Of a stretch of DNA of 64,000 nucleotides, positions 43,526 to 53,814 are shown one piece after another. Under the pieces are notes generated by a model, which made no database searches, was not told the origin of the DNA, and saw only the letters and a list, made by a program, of their open reading frames with translations. The stretch covers positions 295,141 through 359,140 of the forward strand of contig JAFQOO010000005.1 in the NCBI GenBank assembly GCA_017403145.1. Direction: 5' to 3'. A program made the translations under genes and the position numbers. Position 1 is the stretch's first letter; every line of letters begins with the position of its first letter. Source of the stretch: Clostridia bacterium (lineage in GTDB: Bacteria; Bacillota; Clostridia; Christensenellales; DTU072).

Positions 43526-46500
43526 CGTCTTCTTCGTCTATATTATTTTGATTTGCAAATTCTTGCGCTATTGATTTTTCGCCAAATAGGTCTTCCCATT
43601 CTTCCATAGTAATAAGGATATCTCTAGGTTTAGCTCCGTCTCCTTCACTCAAGAAACCGCGTTTTGTCATTTCATCAACCAACTTTCTAGCTTTTATATA
43701 TCCAACACGGTGTGAGGTTTGCGCACTAGAAACGGAAGCTCTACCGGAAATAATAAATGACTTAAGAACTATTTGAAGCAACTTTTCAAACTCCGCATCC
43801 CTTTCTTCTTCCCTTTGAGCACTTCTTTCCTCAGCTGTTTCTTGTTTTGGTGGCTCGTAGCTTACTGCTTTAGCAATCTCCTCGTTGTAATCACATTCGT
43901 TATTCTCACGAATATAATCACATATCGTCTTGATTTCCGATATATCAACGTAAGCACCTTGCATACGAACAAGACCGTTGCTATTGGAATATAGCATATC
44001 GCCAAGTCCTAACAACTCTTCTGCTCCGCCATCGTCCAATATAACTCTCGAGTCCATATTCGTTTTAACGGTAAACGCTACACGGTGAATAATATTACTC
44101 TTTATCAAGCCCGTTATAACTTTAACGGTAGGACGTTGGGTAGCAATTATCATATGTATACCGCAAGCACGTGCGAGCTGTGCAATACGTACTATATAGT
44201 GCTCTACCGAATTATCTTTTGAATTCATCATCAAGTCTGCCATTTCGTCAACAACTAAAAGTATCCTATACATTTTAGGGTCTTCGGGTTTTCTAAACGA
44301 CTCGTTATACTGGTCGATGTTAGCACATCCTACGTTAGAGAAAAAGTCGTAACGTCTATCCATCTCTTCGCATAGCCAACGTAAGGCGTTAACAGCGTGC
44401 TTAGCCTCCTTAACAGGTTCTTTGATAAGTAGGTTAGGAAGATTTCTATAGACGGTTAGTTCAACTTTTTTAGGGTCTATAAGAACCATTCTCAAATCAT
44501 CGGGAGAATATTTATAAATCAAGCTTGTCAAAACAGCATTCAAGAATACGCTTTTACCCGTTCCTGTTGAACCTGCTACCAACAAGTGAGGCATTTTAGT
44601 TATATCAGCAACATATGGTTCGCCTTCAAGGGTTTTACCCATAGCAATCTTCAAACCTTTACTATCTTTATTAAAGGCGGGGCTACACAATATAGATTTT
44701 AATCCAACCGTATCTCTCGTTGCATTAGGCAATTCAATACCCAAAGCATCCTCGCCGGCAATAGGCGCGTGTATGCGCAAATTCTTTACGCAAAGACGCA
44801 TTTTGAGGTTTTCTTTAATCGAAGATATTCTGGAAAGCTTATAACCGGTACCAACCTTAAGATAGTACATTGTAAACGTTGGTCCGCGTTTAGCATTAAA
44901 TACTTGTGCAGGAACGTCAAACTCTTGCATCGTTTGGTTAAGTTTTTCCGCAACTATTTCATAGTCTTCCGGGAAATCACTCATACTTTCGGCATAGGTA
45001 TTCAACAAATCGTAACTTGGAACCTTATAGGGCTTAGGAACGTAAGGCTTCTTAGGAACGTCCTTCTTTGCTTCTGGGAAAACCGGTGCCTTTTCTTTTG
45101 CCATCACGTTAGAAACGTATACGGGCTTAGGTTGTTTTACAGGAACGTTAGCTTTTGTTTGGACCGAAACCTGTTCTCTAACTTGTTCCTTGCGAACAGC
45201 AACTGCGGGAACAACCTCTTCTATGGTTGTTTGACGTTGTTGTACTACGGGTGATTCCACTACTTCTTGTTCTTGTAAAACAATATTGTTATTTCTAAAA
45301 TTATCAGTGGTAGGAACCTCCATAACGACGGGTTCTTCAACCACTTCTTCTACTACTTCCATTTCGACGTTAGAACCAACTTGCTCCACTTGTGTTCTAG
45401 TAGTTGAATAGTTGTTATCAAACATATATGAGTAATCGGTATTTTCATTTTTTGTTGGACGAGAAAAATCCATATTAACCAATTCTTCAGCACTTAAAGG
45501 CGTGTTTATATAGTTTAACGCACTTTCTCTATCTAAAATGGGAGCTTGTCTTATTTGCTCAACGGGAGAATCAATAGAATTTTGAGTTACGTTATTCGTT
45601 TGAATAGGATATTGCGCAAATGGTGCCACAGGATTGTTAAAATTGGCGTATTGCATACCATTTACATTTACGTTATTTTGCGTAGGAACGTTGTTGGTTA
45701 CCGTATTATTAAAACCGTTACCATATCTTACGTCATATTCTTCTTCAGGTGAAAGAGCCTTTAATTTTTGTTCAATCTCGCGTTGACGTTCTTGGTTGTA
45801 GATAAAATCACTAAAACCACCGCCATTACCAAGTGTATGAAGGGTGGAATAATTATTGCTATTTATTTTTGTTTTTCCATTAACGTAATCATCTTGAACG
45901 TTGCCATTACCAAATAGAATATTTGCACTTCTATCGGCTCTAGAACGATATTTATCTTGTTCGCTCGTCAAAGACGTGAACAATTCGTCGTTCATTCCGC
46001 TAACGTTCACTACGTTGTCGTATGGGTTAACACCCTCGTTTGCATAATCGATATTATTTCCGTAATCGTTATTTAGATTTTCAACGTATTCCCCCTCGCG
46101 GTTTTTAAACATATTGTTTACACGGGGTTGATTTATGCTAGACTCGGTTGCAATCTTTTTTTCTTTAGGCTTATCTTTACTTTTTTCAATAAGTAGCGGA
46201 TAAATGGCTATCAATCCTAAAATTGCAGTTAGCACAAAGGTTAATGCTAGCATAATTCCATAGTTTCCTGCACAAATTAGTCTAAATAGACCAACCAAAA
46301 GACCAATTAAAACTCCGCCCACGGTATTGGATGCATAGGTATTATTCAAATAGGAAGTACCTTCTATTATTGCCTTATGAAGTCCTATATGTAGCGTAAT
46401 AGTAACCATAACGAAAAGAGAAACGTATAAAATCACATTCCTCAAAGAAACGTTAGGTTTTTTACCAAGCAAAAGCATTATCGACGTAGCTAAGAGTGCG

Positions 46501-46658
46501 GGTAAATATGCATATATGGCATATCCAAATACGCCATAAACAACCCTTCTTAAAACTCCAATACAAAGAAACAAAACAAAAAGGGCTACAATTCCAATAA
46601 TAGAAAAAGCAACTTTCTTTCTTGTCATAGTAGTTTTGTAATTTAATTTCTTACTCAT
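43518..46658 (-). CDS. ftsK: DNA translocase FtsK/SpoIIIE
   Basis: Septal DNA pump for chromosome segregation. From the ATG at 46658 it has 1046 aa: four membrane spans (about 15-155), an Asn/Gln/Val-rich low-complexity linker (about 165-555), a RecA-like motor with Walker A AGSTGTGKS, and a C-terminal gamma winged-helix domain (SSAQTSHRVGYIKARKLVDEM, abbreviated: SHRVGYIKARKLV). GGAG lies six bases before this ATG and overlaps the end of the M16 gene; 25 more upstream codons are open but make no sensible N-terminus. Both sporulation and vegetative roles are possible. Confidence 0.95.
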   Translation of the reverse strand: MSKKLNYKTTMTRKKVAFSIIGIVALFVLFLCIGVLRRVVYGVFGYAIYAYLPALLATSIMLLLGKKPNVSLRNVILYVSLFVMVTITLHIGLHKAIIEGTSYLNNTYASNTVGGVLIGLLVGLFRLICAGNYGIMLALTFVLTAILGLIAIYPLLIEKSKDKPKEKKIATESSINQPRVNNMFKNREGEYVENLNNDYGNNIDYANEGVNPYDNVVNVSGMNDELFTSLTSEQDKYRSRADRSANILFGNGNVQDDYVNGKTKINSNNYSTLHTLGNGGGFSDFIYNQERQREIEQKLKALSPEEEYDVRYGNGFNNTVTNNVPTQNNVNVNGMQYANFNNPVAPFAQYPIQTNNVTQNSIDSPVEQIRQAPILDRESALNYINTPLSAEELVNMDFSRPTKNENTDYSYMFDNNYSTTRTQVEQVGSNVEMEVVEEVVEEPVVMEVPTTDNFRNNNIVLQEQEVVESPVVQQRQTTIEEVVPAVAVRKEQVREQVSVQTKANVPVKQPKPVYVSNVMAKEKAPVFPEAKKDVPKKPYVPKPYKVPSYDLLNTYAESMSDFPEDYEIVAEKLNQTMQEFDVPAQVFNAKRGPTFTMYYLKVGTGYKLSRISSIKENLKMRLCVKNLRIHAPIAGEDALGIELPNATRDTVGLKSILCSPAFNKDSKGLKIAMGKTLEGEPYVADITKMPHLLVAGSTGTGKSVFLNAVLTSLIYKYSPDDLRMVLIDPKKVELTVYRNLPNLLIKEPVKEAKHAVNALRWLCEEMDRRYDFFSNVGCANIDQYNESFRKPEDPKMYRILLVVDEMADLMMNSKDNSVEHYIVRIAQLARACGIHMIIATQRPTVKVITGLIKSNIIHRVAFTVKTNMDSRVILDDGGAEELLGLGDMLYSNSNGLVRMQGAYVDISEIKTICDYIRENNECDYNEEIAKAVSYEPPKQETAEERSAQREEERDAEFEKLLQIVLKSFIISGRASVSSAQTSHRVGYIKARKLVDEMTKRGFLSEGDGAKPRDILITMEEWEDLFGEKSIAQEFANQNNIDEEDDE

Positions 46659-47919
46659 CATTTTCTCCTTTGATAATACCAAAAACGTTAACGTTGGTTT
46701 TAGGTCCAACGTAAGAAGCAGAAACGTTTTCATAATTGAATATAAATTCGATTGCTTCCTTAATATCCATTTGAGTTAGCGAATTGATTGCATTTAATCT
46801 TTCACTAACGTCAAACATCTTGCCTTCCATTATCATATTTCTACCATTTGCTCTCATAAGAGAAAGGGAACTTTCCGAACCTAAAACTAAATTGCTCTTT
46901 AGTTGTTGTATCCCTTTATTGAACTCTGCATCGGTGATGCCATATTTTTTTAGCTTGTCTATCTCTTCTTTAACCGCATAGGTAGCTTTACTTGCATTTT
47001 TAGGATTAGTACCCAAATAAATGGAAAAAGCACCTACGTTTACATTTGCGCTTACTATTGAATATACGTCGTAAGCCAAACCATTCTTCTCTCTTACGTT
47101 TTGGAATAACCTAGACGACATCCCTCCACCAAAAACGTTGCTAATAAGCGAAACAGCATCTCTCTTAGGATTGTTAAACGTATAAGATGGAAACGCAAAA
47201 GAAATGTTTGCTTGCTCAATATCTTTAGTTTTGTTAAAATATGCCGAATTAGTTGATATTTTATCCAATTCTCCAATATCTTTTTCCTCGGTAAATTTGC
47301 TTGCGAAAAATTGGTCAACTAACGCTATAATCCTTTCTATTTCAAAATTTCCAGCAATGGAAACAACCGTATTATTAGGTACGTAAAAGTCGGACATAAA
47401 ATCCCTTACGTCGTTTGAACTAAAATTTTGTACGTTTTCTCTAGAGCCAAGTATGGGTCTTCCCATAAAATTATCACCATAAAAAACACTTGCCAAACCT
47501 TCGTTACATACGTCTTCTGGGTCATCTTCGTCTCTACTAATTTCTTCCAAGATTACCTTACGTTCCCTATCAATTTCTTCGTCTGCCAATTTAGAATTAA
47601 AAAGAATATCGGATAGAACGTCCATACAATGCTCGGTGTGTTCATCGGTTGACATCGTATAATAGCAAGTCATATGACGCGCGGTAAACGCATTTATCAT
47701 AACTCCAAGAGATTCCATCTCATTGGCGATATCGAAAGCAGTTCTTTTTTCGGTTCCTTTGAATAACATATGCTCGGTAAAATGAGCAATCCCTGAACGT
47801 TCTTTAGTTTCGTTAGCAGCCCCTACGCCTACAAATACGCCTATAGCAATACTCCTTGTATGCTCCATCGGACATAGTGCTAATTTCAAACCATTGGGAA
47901 AAGTGTAAATTTTATTCAT
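46651..47919 (-). CDS. M16 family zinc peptidase (MlpA/YmxG-like)
   Basis: The 422-aa protein has the inverted zinc motif HFTEH (His46, Glu49, His50) and the M16 fold's two halves; GLAYDVYS-type sequence lies in the second half. In Bacillus the orthologue mlpA/ymxG follows ylxY, and the same order is seen here. The substrate is unknown. Transcription starts at the promoter at 47981-48009 and continues into ftsK, rimO, cinA and recA. Confidence 0.93.
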   Translation of the reverse strand: MNKIYTFPNGLKLALCPMEHTRSIAIGVFVGVGAANETKERSGIAHFTEHMLFKGTEKRTAFDIANEMESLGVMINAFTARHMTCYYTMSTDEHTEHCMDVLSDILFNSKLADEEIDRERKVILEEISRDEDDPEDVCNEGLASVFYGDNFMGRPILGSRENVQNFSSNDVRDFMSDFYVPNNTVVSIAGNFEIERIIALVDQFFASKFTEEKDIGELDKISTNSAYFNKTKDIEQANISFAFPSYTFNNPKRDAVSLISNVFGGGMSSRLFQNVREKNGLAYDVYSIVSANVNVGAFSIYLGTNPKNASKATYAVKEEIDKLKKYGITDAEFNKGIQQLKSNLVLGSESSLSLMRANGRNMIMEGKMFDVSERLNAINSLTQMDIKEAIEFIFNYENVSASYVGPKTNVNVFGIIKGENDE

Positions 47920-47947
47920 ATTCGTTAAATTAACCTCAAAAATGTTA

Positions 47948-47977
47948 TGTAAGCAAAATGCAAAATTTTCGCTTACA
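47948..47977 (-). repeat. Leader hairpin of the M16-ftsK operon
   Basis: TGTAAGC-AAAAT and ATTTT-(C)-GCTTACA form a 12-bp stem with one bulge and a 5-base loop at the very 5' end of the predicted transcript. The segment GTGTAAGCGAAA is also present in the leader of the Cys-rich gene. Confidence 0.7.
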
Positions 47978-47980
47978 CAT

Positions 47981-48009
47981 AGTATATATTATTTATCAAA
48001 TAATTTCAA
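47981..48009 (-). promoter_or_regulatory. Promoter of the M16 peptidase-ftsK-rimO-cinA-recA unit
   Basis: On the minus strand TTGAAA (48004-48009), a 17-base spacer and TATACT (47981-47986) give a start near 47974, about 55 bases before the ATG. Confidence 0.8.
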
Positions 48010-48050
48010 TATCTTTTATAATAAAAATGTAGATTTTTTTGTATAATTAA

Positions 48051-48071
48051 AGTGCCCTATTACAAGGCACT
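48051..48071 (-). terminator. Weak terminator hairpin overlapping the deacetylase stop codon
   Basis: AGTGCC and GGCACT pair around a 9-base loop that contains the stop codon of the deacetylase gene. TTTAATTAT follows on the minus strand. Confidence 0.5.
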
Positions 48072-48773
48072 CTCTTCAATACATTTTGAAACTGTAGTAA
48101 TTTGATATTTTTGGTTTTGTAGAGTATCTATTATAATTGGTAATGCTTTGAGTGTATGTTCTGTTGGATGCAATAGTATCAATTCCCCGTTTTGGATATC
48201 CAATGTCGCTCTTTTGAGAACCAAACTGCTATCTTTATCTCTCCAATCAATCGTGTCGCGCGACCACATTATAACCTTTTTATTAAGCTCGTTGCAGGCT
48301 TTAAACATATCACTTCCTATTGACCCAGAAGGCGGTGCGAACAGTTTTGGCTCTATACCGATAATACTTTTTATTGTTGAATCAGCCATCTTGATTTCAT
48401 CTATATTCTGTTTGTAGCTTAACTTTTCTGCGTCTTTATGCGAATACCCATGCGAACCAATTTCATGTCCATTTTCGTATATTTTTTTTAGCAAATCATT
48501 ATTCTTAGTCGCCCAGCTCCCGCCAATAAAAAACGTTGTTTTAACCCCTTGTTTTTCTAGCACTTTTAAAATAGGTTCTATATACTCCGTCCCCCAATAT
48601 ACGTTAAACATCAACGATACGTTAGGCTCGTTTTCATTGCCTCGATATATTGCTTTATTATCCAATGACGTTGCAATACTTGCGTTCCCAATCCCTACAA
48701 ATGCGACTACTATTAGAACTAGGCAAATCATAACGTTAACAGCCACGTTAAATAAAAAATGTTGTTTTTTCAT
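48060..48773 (-). CDS. YlxY/PdaB-type polysaccharide deacetylase family protein with altered catalytic motif
   Basis: The 237-aa protein has an N-terminal membrane anchor or signal (about 8-30) and a NodB-fold domain. The metal histidines are present (His108 and His112 in GSHGYSH) and FAPPSG (145-150) is kept. But the first motif, usually F-D, reads MFNVYWG with Asn57 at the catalytic-base position. It resembles Bacillus YlxY, which also precedes an M16 peptidase gene. Activity on peptidoglycan is therefore doubtful; a structural or sporulation role is possible. Confidence 0.85.
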   Translation of the reverse strand: MKKQHFLFNVAVNVMICLVLIVVAFVGIGNASIATSLDNKAIYRGNENEPNVSLMFNVYWGTEYIEPILKVLEKQGVKTTFFIGGSWATKNNDLLKKIYENGHEIGSHGYSHKDAEKLSYKQNIDEIKMADSTIKSIIGIEPKLFAPPSGSIGSDMFKACNELNKKVIMWSRDTIDWRDKDSSLVLKRATLDIQNGELILLHPTEHTLKALPIIIDTLQNQKYQITTVSKCIEESAL

Positions 48774-48804
48774 AATTTTTACCTATATAATATATTTAAT
48801 TATA

Positions 48805-48833
48805 TTGACAAAATGCGCGAATATGTTTAATAT
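48805..48833 (+). promoter_or_regulatory. Promoter of glyS
   Basis: TTGACA (48805-48810), a 17-base spacer and TAATAT (48828-48833), followed by GAGGT before the ATG at 48861. The divergent deacetylase promoter must overlap it (a minus-strand TTGTCA shares the same -35 bases). There is no room for a T-box leader. Confidence 0.75.
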
Positions 48834-48860
48834 GTTAATATTAAATATTACGAGGTAATT

Positions 48861-50246
48861 ATGGCAAAACTAACTATGGACAAACTTGTAGCACTCTGCA
48901 AAAACAGGGGCTTTATTTTTAGCGGTAGCGAAATCTACGGCGGTCTTGCAAACACTTGGGATTATGGTCCTCTGGGTTCCGAACTAAAAAGCAATATTAA
49001 AAAAGCTTGGTGGCAAAAATTTGTAACTGAAAATCCTTTGAACGTAGGCGTTGATTGTGCCATTCTTATGAATCCTAAAGTTTGGGAAGCCAGCGGTCAT
49101 ATCGGTGGTTTTAGCGACCCCTTAATGGATTGTAAATCTTGCCACTCACGTCATCGCGCAGACAACCTTGTTGAAGAATATATTGCAAAAAATAATCTTG
49201 ATATAAAAATCGCAGGTTGGACAAACGAACAATTTGAACAATTTATAGCTGACAATAACATTAAGTGTCCCGTTTGTGGTAAAGCGGATTTCACCGGCAT
49301 AAGAAAGTTTAACCTAATGTTTAAAACCTTCCAAGGCGTAACCGAAGATAGTATAAACACCGTTTATCTTCGTCCCGAAACTGCTCAAGGTATATTCGTT
49401 AACTTTAAAAACGTACAACGTACCACTCGCAATAAGGTTCCTTTTGGTATAGCTCAAATTGGTAAGTCATTCCGTAATGAAATCACTCCCGGCAACTTTA
49501 TTTTCCGCGTTAGAGAATTTGAACAAATGGAATTGGAATTCTTCTGTGAACCCGGTACTGATATCGAATGGTTTAACTATTGGAGACAATTCTGTAAAGA
49601 TTGGTTGTTAGGTCTTGGCATCAAAGAAGAAAATCTTCGCCTCCGCGACCACGATAAAGAAGAACTTTGCTTCTATTCTAACGCAACTACCGACTTCGAA
49701 TTCAAGTTCCCCTTTGGTTGGGGCGAGCTATGGGGTATCGCTGATAGAACCGACTACGACCTAAACCAACATATCAAAACGTCCGGTAAAGATTTGAGCT
49801 ATATCGACCCTGTTACCAATAAAAAGTATATTCCTTACGTTATCGAGCCTTCTCTAGGTGTGGAACGTATGGTTCTAACCGTTCTTTGCAATGCTTACGA
49901 CGAAGAAGAACTAGAAGGCGGAGATAGTCGCGTAGTTCTACGTTTACATCCCGCATTAGCACCCTATAAAGTAGCAGTTCTTCCCTTGCAAAAACAACTA
50001 AACGAAAAAGCTGACGAACTATATCGTAGCTTAATCAAAAAGTTCCCCACCGCATACGATGCTAGCGCAAGTATAGGTAAACGTTATCGTAGACAAGACG
50101 AAATTGGTACCCCCTACTGTGTTACCGTTGACTTTGATACTCTTGAAGATAACACCGTTACAGTTCGTGAACGTGATAGTATGACTCAAGTTAGAATGAA
50201 TATAGACGACCTTGTTGCATATCTAAACGAAAAAATCACCTACTAA
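48861..50246 (+). CDS. glyS: Glycyl-tRNA synthetase, homodimeric type
   Basis: Class II synthetase charging tRNA-Gly, the single-chain alpha2 type (461 aa). Visible are the N-terminal [16 protein letters not shown], the zinc-binding cysteine pairs CKSC and CPVC, class II motif 2 near [13 protein letters not shown], motif 3 [10 protein letters not shown] and the C-terminal anticodon-binding domain. A single short leader gene start with GAGGT supports the ATG. The PAP2 gene follows by 14 bases. Confidence 0.98.
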   Translation: MAKLTMDKLVALCKNRGFIFSGSEIYGGLANTWDYGPLGSELKSNIKKAWWQKFVTENPLNVGVDCAILMNPKVWEASGHIGGFSDPLMDCKSCHSRHRADNLVEEYIAKNNLDIKIAGWTNEQFEQFIADNNIKCPVCGKADFTGIRKFNLMFKTFQGVTEDSINTVYLRPETAQGIFVNFKNVQRTTRNKVPFGIAQIGKSFRNEITPGNFIFRVREFEQMELEFFCEPGTDIEWFNYWRQFCKDWLLGLGIKEENLRLRDHDKEELCFYSNATTDFEFKFPFGWGELWGIADRTDYDLNQHIKTSGKDLSYIDPVTNKKYIPYVIEPSLGVERMVLTVLCNAYDEEELEGGDSRVVLRLHPALAPYKVAVLPLQKQLNEKADELYRSLIKKFPTAYDASASIGKRYRRQDEIGTPYCVTVDFDTLEDNTVTVRERDSMTQVRMNIDDLVAYLNEKITY

Positions 50247-50260
50247 TTAGGAGAAATACA

Positions 50261-51298
50261 ATGTTTAAGAAAATAAGTAAAAAAGCTTGGATAGAAATAG
50301 CAATAGCAGCTGGAATATTCGTTGCAATCGCTATCGTTACCGCATTTTATGACCTACAAATAAACAAAGCTCTTGATAATACCAACTCTTTGTTTGGTCA
50401 ATATTTTGCGAACCTAGGTGAAATGCCAACCTACTTGGCGGCGCCTATTCTTGGCGGAATTTTGTTTTATCAAGAATTTGGTAAAAGTTCCAAACAAAAG
50501 TTCATTCTAAACAAAGTTGGTGGCACTTTAATTACTTTCGTGGGTTATTTAGCCGCTATATTTATGTGGTTTTGGGATAATTTCGTATCGGAAAACGTTA
50601 TGTATTCTATAATTTATATAATCGTTTTCTCCATAATTATGACCTTCCTTACAATTCTCGCTTTTCACGCAATTCCTGCAGAAAAGAGAAGTAAAGTATT
50701 TTGGTTCGCAGTATTCCTTGCCTTTGTTGCCGCAGCTGGTAATGCTATAGTTCAAGTAATGAAATTTATTTGGGCTCGTCAACGTTATCGCACGATGACT
50801 CCCGGCAATCCTCAATATGGCGTTGGACTACACGAAATGTATCCTAATTATAACTACGATGGATATACTCCTTGGTATATTATCAACTCTATAGCCAAGC
50901 CCGAAATTCGTACCGAAGCTTATATGGCTTTATTTGATGCAGACCACATCTCCAGCCCCTTCCAATCCTTCCCTAGCGGACATACAGTAGCAGCTGCGGC
51001 AAGTTTTGGTCTAATTATCGTTCCTGATATTTTCCCAGAAGTCAAAAAACATAAATGGGTATTCTGGACCGTACCTATGGTATACACTGGATTAGTAGGT
51101 CTTTCTAGAGTCGTTAATACTGCACACTATCTTTCCGATGCCCTATTCGGTTATTACGTAGGTTTTGCAGTTGCTGCTTTAGGACGTTGGATTCTTGTAA
51201 ACAAAGTTAAACCTTATATGCCCGAGGTTTGCGACTGCTCAAACAATAAAGACAACAACGAAAACATAAAGGTTGAAAACGTGGAAAATATCGATTAA
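50261..51298 (+). CDS. PAP2-family membrane phosphatase
   Basis: The 345-aa protein has about six membrane spans and the three PAP2 motifs: KFIWARQRYR, FPSGHTVAA and LSRVVNTAHYLSDAL. It probably dephosphorylates undecaprenyl pyrophosphate or a phosphatidate; motif 1 has RQR in place of RP. It is cotranscribed with glyS and converges on the TPR gene with only four bases between the stops and no hairpin. Confidence 0.9.
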   Translation: MFKKISKKAWIEIAIAAGIFVAIAIVTAFYDLQINKALDNTNSLFGQYFANLGEMPTYLAAPILGGILFYQEFGKSSKQKFILNKVGGTLITFVGYLAAIFMWFWDNFVSENVMYSIIYIIVFSIIMTFLTILAFHAIPAEKRSKVFWFAVFLAFVAAAGNAIVQVMKFIWARQRYRTMTPGNPQYGVGLHEMYPNYNYDGYTPWYIINSIAKPEIRTEAYMALFDADHISSPFQSFPSGHTVAAAASFGLIIVPDIFPEVKKHKWVFWTVPMVYTGLVGLSRVVNTAHYLSDALFGYYVGFAVAALGRWILVNKVKPYMPEVCDCSNNKDNNENIKVENVENID

Positions 51299-51302
51299 AT
51301 AT

Positions 51303-52943
51303 TTATATCATTAATATAGATTTTAAATCGTCAACAGAGACTTGATAAATTCCTGCAACGAGCTCCATATGGGGCTCGTGATTTTTTATTTTAAAATAAT
51401 TACAATGTATTGCAGCGCATATCAAATCCTTATTAAGTACATCAACGTATTTAACAAACTCATTAACAGACCACAATAATGCTTTTTTGTCAAAATTGTA
51501 ATCTATTAAAATCAAGTTAGAATAAACAGTATTATATAGCGTTGATTTATTCACTTTAAAAACGCTTTCTTTGTATCCTATAAGGTTTAAACAATTGATA
51601 CCAAACTCGGTAGGAATACAGAATATTTTATCCAAATTCGTATATTTTGATATATATAATTCTATTAAAATAAGTTTCTTTTCAATACCTAAATATGGAT
51701 TTTCGATACCCCAAACTAGTAATTCTTCATAATTTTCCAACATTTCTATCTCGGAAATAGTCAACAACTCTTTCAGCTTTATTTTATCGAGATATGACAT
51801 TGCCGACTTGAGTATATCTCCATCAAAATAACTATTATCCTCTTTTAGTTTTTTAAGATAGTTTAGACAAAATTGATTTGCATAATATCTGGCTATGCTT
51901 TCTTCTCCACAACTAACCCAAGCTTCTTTTGAAACGTTGCCACTATCAATTTCTTTTCTCAAACAATTATAAAAAGATACCGAAGGTGCATAAGCGAATG
52001 TTTCATTCACCCTTTTTAATAATCTATCTACAACTTTAAAATTATCGATAGAAGCATAATGCACAATCGCTGTTAACAAAACGTCTAGGTCATATTTATA
52101 AAATTTAAGTGCTTTTTTAACAACCTTTTCAGCACCTGCTTTGTACCCTACCATTTGCGCTAACTCGTATAGACCTAAAAGTGCCTTAGCTTTTCCACAG
52201 CCTAATATTTCACTTTCAAACTCGTTAAAAGTGTTTCTAAATTCAGCTGTTATTATTCTATTATTCAACGCATAAATAGCATATAAAACGCTACGTGCTA
52301 TCGTAGGATTACCTTTTGACTTTTCATTATATTTTTTACCAGTAAGAATGGTTTTTTCATAATCTTCAGTACCTAAATATATAATCGTTTTTAACTCTAA
52401 AACCTTTAATAAAAATTTATCATCAGTTATAGCATCTAGAATAATCATTGCTTTAGAATAATCACCTTTTAAGCTATATTCTTTAGCCTCGCATAATTTA
52501 CGTGAAATAGCCCTATCACGCAAGCTTATCAAATGAGGTTGTTCACTTTCTAACGATTTTTTTTGATATTTGGAAAGGATTCTATTTAAATGAACGTTAT
52601 CTATATAACGTTTAGAAACTCTAAACAAGCAGCTTGGTGATATGGTTAATTTATCGACGTCTATATCAACGCCTAAACTAGCTTGATGGCTATGTAAAAT
52701 TCCTAATGCAACTTCCATACTTAAATAGCGATTAGATAATTCTATATACGTTGCAGTGCTTTCGTCGTATTGCTCTAGCTTATAGTATAATTCGGCTAAT
52801 TCAACGTAGTATTTGGGGTTGTTTTCTAACTTTATAGCATCTTTTAATAATCTTATAGCAAAAAGATAGTCTTGCTCCTCTATCTTTTTAAGAGCAAGAC
52901 TATAATTGAGTTCTGGATTTTGATTAAATGCTACTATGCTCAC
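51303..52943 (-). CDS. TPR-repeat protein of unknown function
   Basis: The 546-aa protein starts with two to three clear tetratricopeptide repeats (about 10-80: LNYSLALKKIEEQDYLFAI, then YYVELAELYYKLEQYDES) and continues with degenerate helical repeats to about 330. There is no signal peptide or membrane span, so it is likely a cytoplasmic scaffold. Its ATG overlaps the hslO stop by 4 bp (ATGA), so it is coupled to Hsp33 and downstream of the membrane protein. I do not recognise a family with known function. Confidence 0.8.
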   Translation of the reverse strand: MSIVAFNQNPELNYSLALKKIEEQDYLFAIRLLKDAIKLENNPKYYVELAELYYKLEQYDESTATYIELSNRYLSMEVALGILHSHQASLGVDIDVDKLTISPSCLFRVSKRYIDNVHLNRILSKYQKKSLESEQPHLISLRDRAISRKLCEAKEYSLKGDYSKAMIILDAITDDKFLLKVLELKTIIYLGTEDYEKTILTGKKYNEKSKGNPTIARSVLYAIYALNNRIITAEFRNTFNEFESEILGCGKAKALLGLYELAQMVGYKAGAEKVVKKALKFYKYDLDVLLTAIVHYASIDNFKVVDRLLKRVNETFAYAPSVSFYNCLRKEIDSGNVSKEAWVSCGEESIARYYANQFCLNYLKKLKEDNSYFDGDILKSAMSYLDKIKLKELLTISEIEMLENYEELLVWGIENPYLGIEKKLILIELYISKYTNLDKIFCIPTEFGINCLNLIGYKESVFKVNKSTLYNTVYSNLILIDYNFDKKALLWSVNEFVKYVDVLNKDLICAAIHCNYFKIKNHEPHMELVAGIYQVSVDDLKSILMI

Positions 52944-53812
52944 TTATTATCTTCCTCAAAAAGATAATCTAAATCCTTTTCCGTATAAACGTAATTTTTA
53001 CGACAATAATCGCACTTAACTTCCAACTTTCCTTGTTCTTTCATAATATCTTCCACTTCTTTACGACCAAGTGATTTAATTATTCTGCGAACTTTGTGCC
53101 AACAATCACATCTAAATTGAACTGTTTGCTCAGGGAAAAACTCTGCATCTAGATGTCCAAAGTAGTACTCGGCAATTTCGTTTATACCTTTTTCTGCAAT
53201 AAGTGCGGAAATATTGGTAAAGTTAGTCATAATATCTTCTAGTATTACAACCATATTGTCATCAGCATCAGGCATTGCTTCAATGATTATACCACCGGCT
53301 GCCTTACAACCATCTTTATCATTCAATACGCCCAGTGCAACAGCATTTAAAATGCCTTCACTCTTAAACAAGTAGTTATTATAGTCTTCTGCTATCTCGC
53401 CACTAATCAATGCAGAACGACCAACGTAAGGCTCTTTTAATCCCAAATCTTTGATAATAACTATATCACCATTTTTACCTACTGCACCACCAACGTCGAG
53501 TTTACCATCTTTTCTTAAAGGTAAATCTACTTGAGGATTTTCAACTAAACCTTTAACGGTTCCTACCCTATCGGAGGTAACGTAAATTTTACCAATAGGA
53601 CCGCCTCCATTTATAATAAGATTAAACTTATTGGTTTCGTGTTTAAGGTTACTTTCTATATAGGCACCAACAGTTAACGAACGTCCCAATGCAGCGGCGG
53701 CTAAGGGCGTCAAATCGTGAACTTTTATAGCTTTATTAACAGTTTCGGTAGTATCAATCAACGCAACGCGAGCTTTGCCACCAAATAAAATAGCTTTAAT
53801 GATTTTATCCAT
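52940..53812 (-). CDS. hslO: 33 kDa redox-regulated chaperone Hsp33
   Basis: Oxidation-activated holdase. The 290-aa protein has the N-terminal Hsp33 fold with TSDRVGTVKGLVENPQVDLP region and the redox zinc cysteines Cys235, Cys237, Cys267 and Cys270 (CDC and CDYC), so the switch is intact. It lies two bases after the membrane-protein stop. Confidence 0.96.
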   Translation of the reverse strand: MDKIIKAILFGGKARVALIDTTETVNKAIKVHDLTPLAAAALGRSLTVGAYIESNLKHETNKFNLIINGGGPIGKIYVTSDRVGTVKGLVENPQVDLPLRKDGKLDVGGAVGKNGDIVIIKDLGLKEPYVGRSALISGEIAEDYNNYLFKSEGILNAVALGVLNDKDGCKAAGGIIIEAMPDADDNMVVILEDIMTNFTNISALIAEKGINEIAEYYFGHLDAEFFPEQTVQFRCDCWHKVRRIIKSLGRKEVEDIMKEQGKLEVKCDYCRKNYVYTEKDLDYLFEEDNK

Positions 53813-53814
53813 AA

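Noticed and set aside
46659..46733. 25-residue N-terminal extension of FtsK
   Set aside because: It overlaps the M16 coding end; the best-spaced GGAG serves the ATG at 46658, which gives a normal N-terminus.
48774..48860. T-box leaders for glyS or proS
   Set aside because: Leaders are only tens of bases and lack the T-box sequence.
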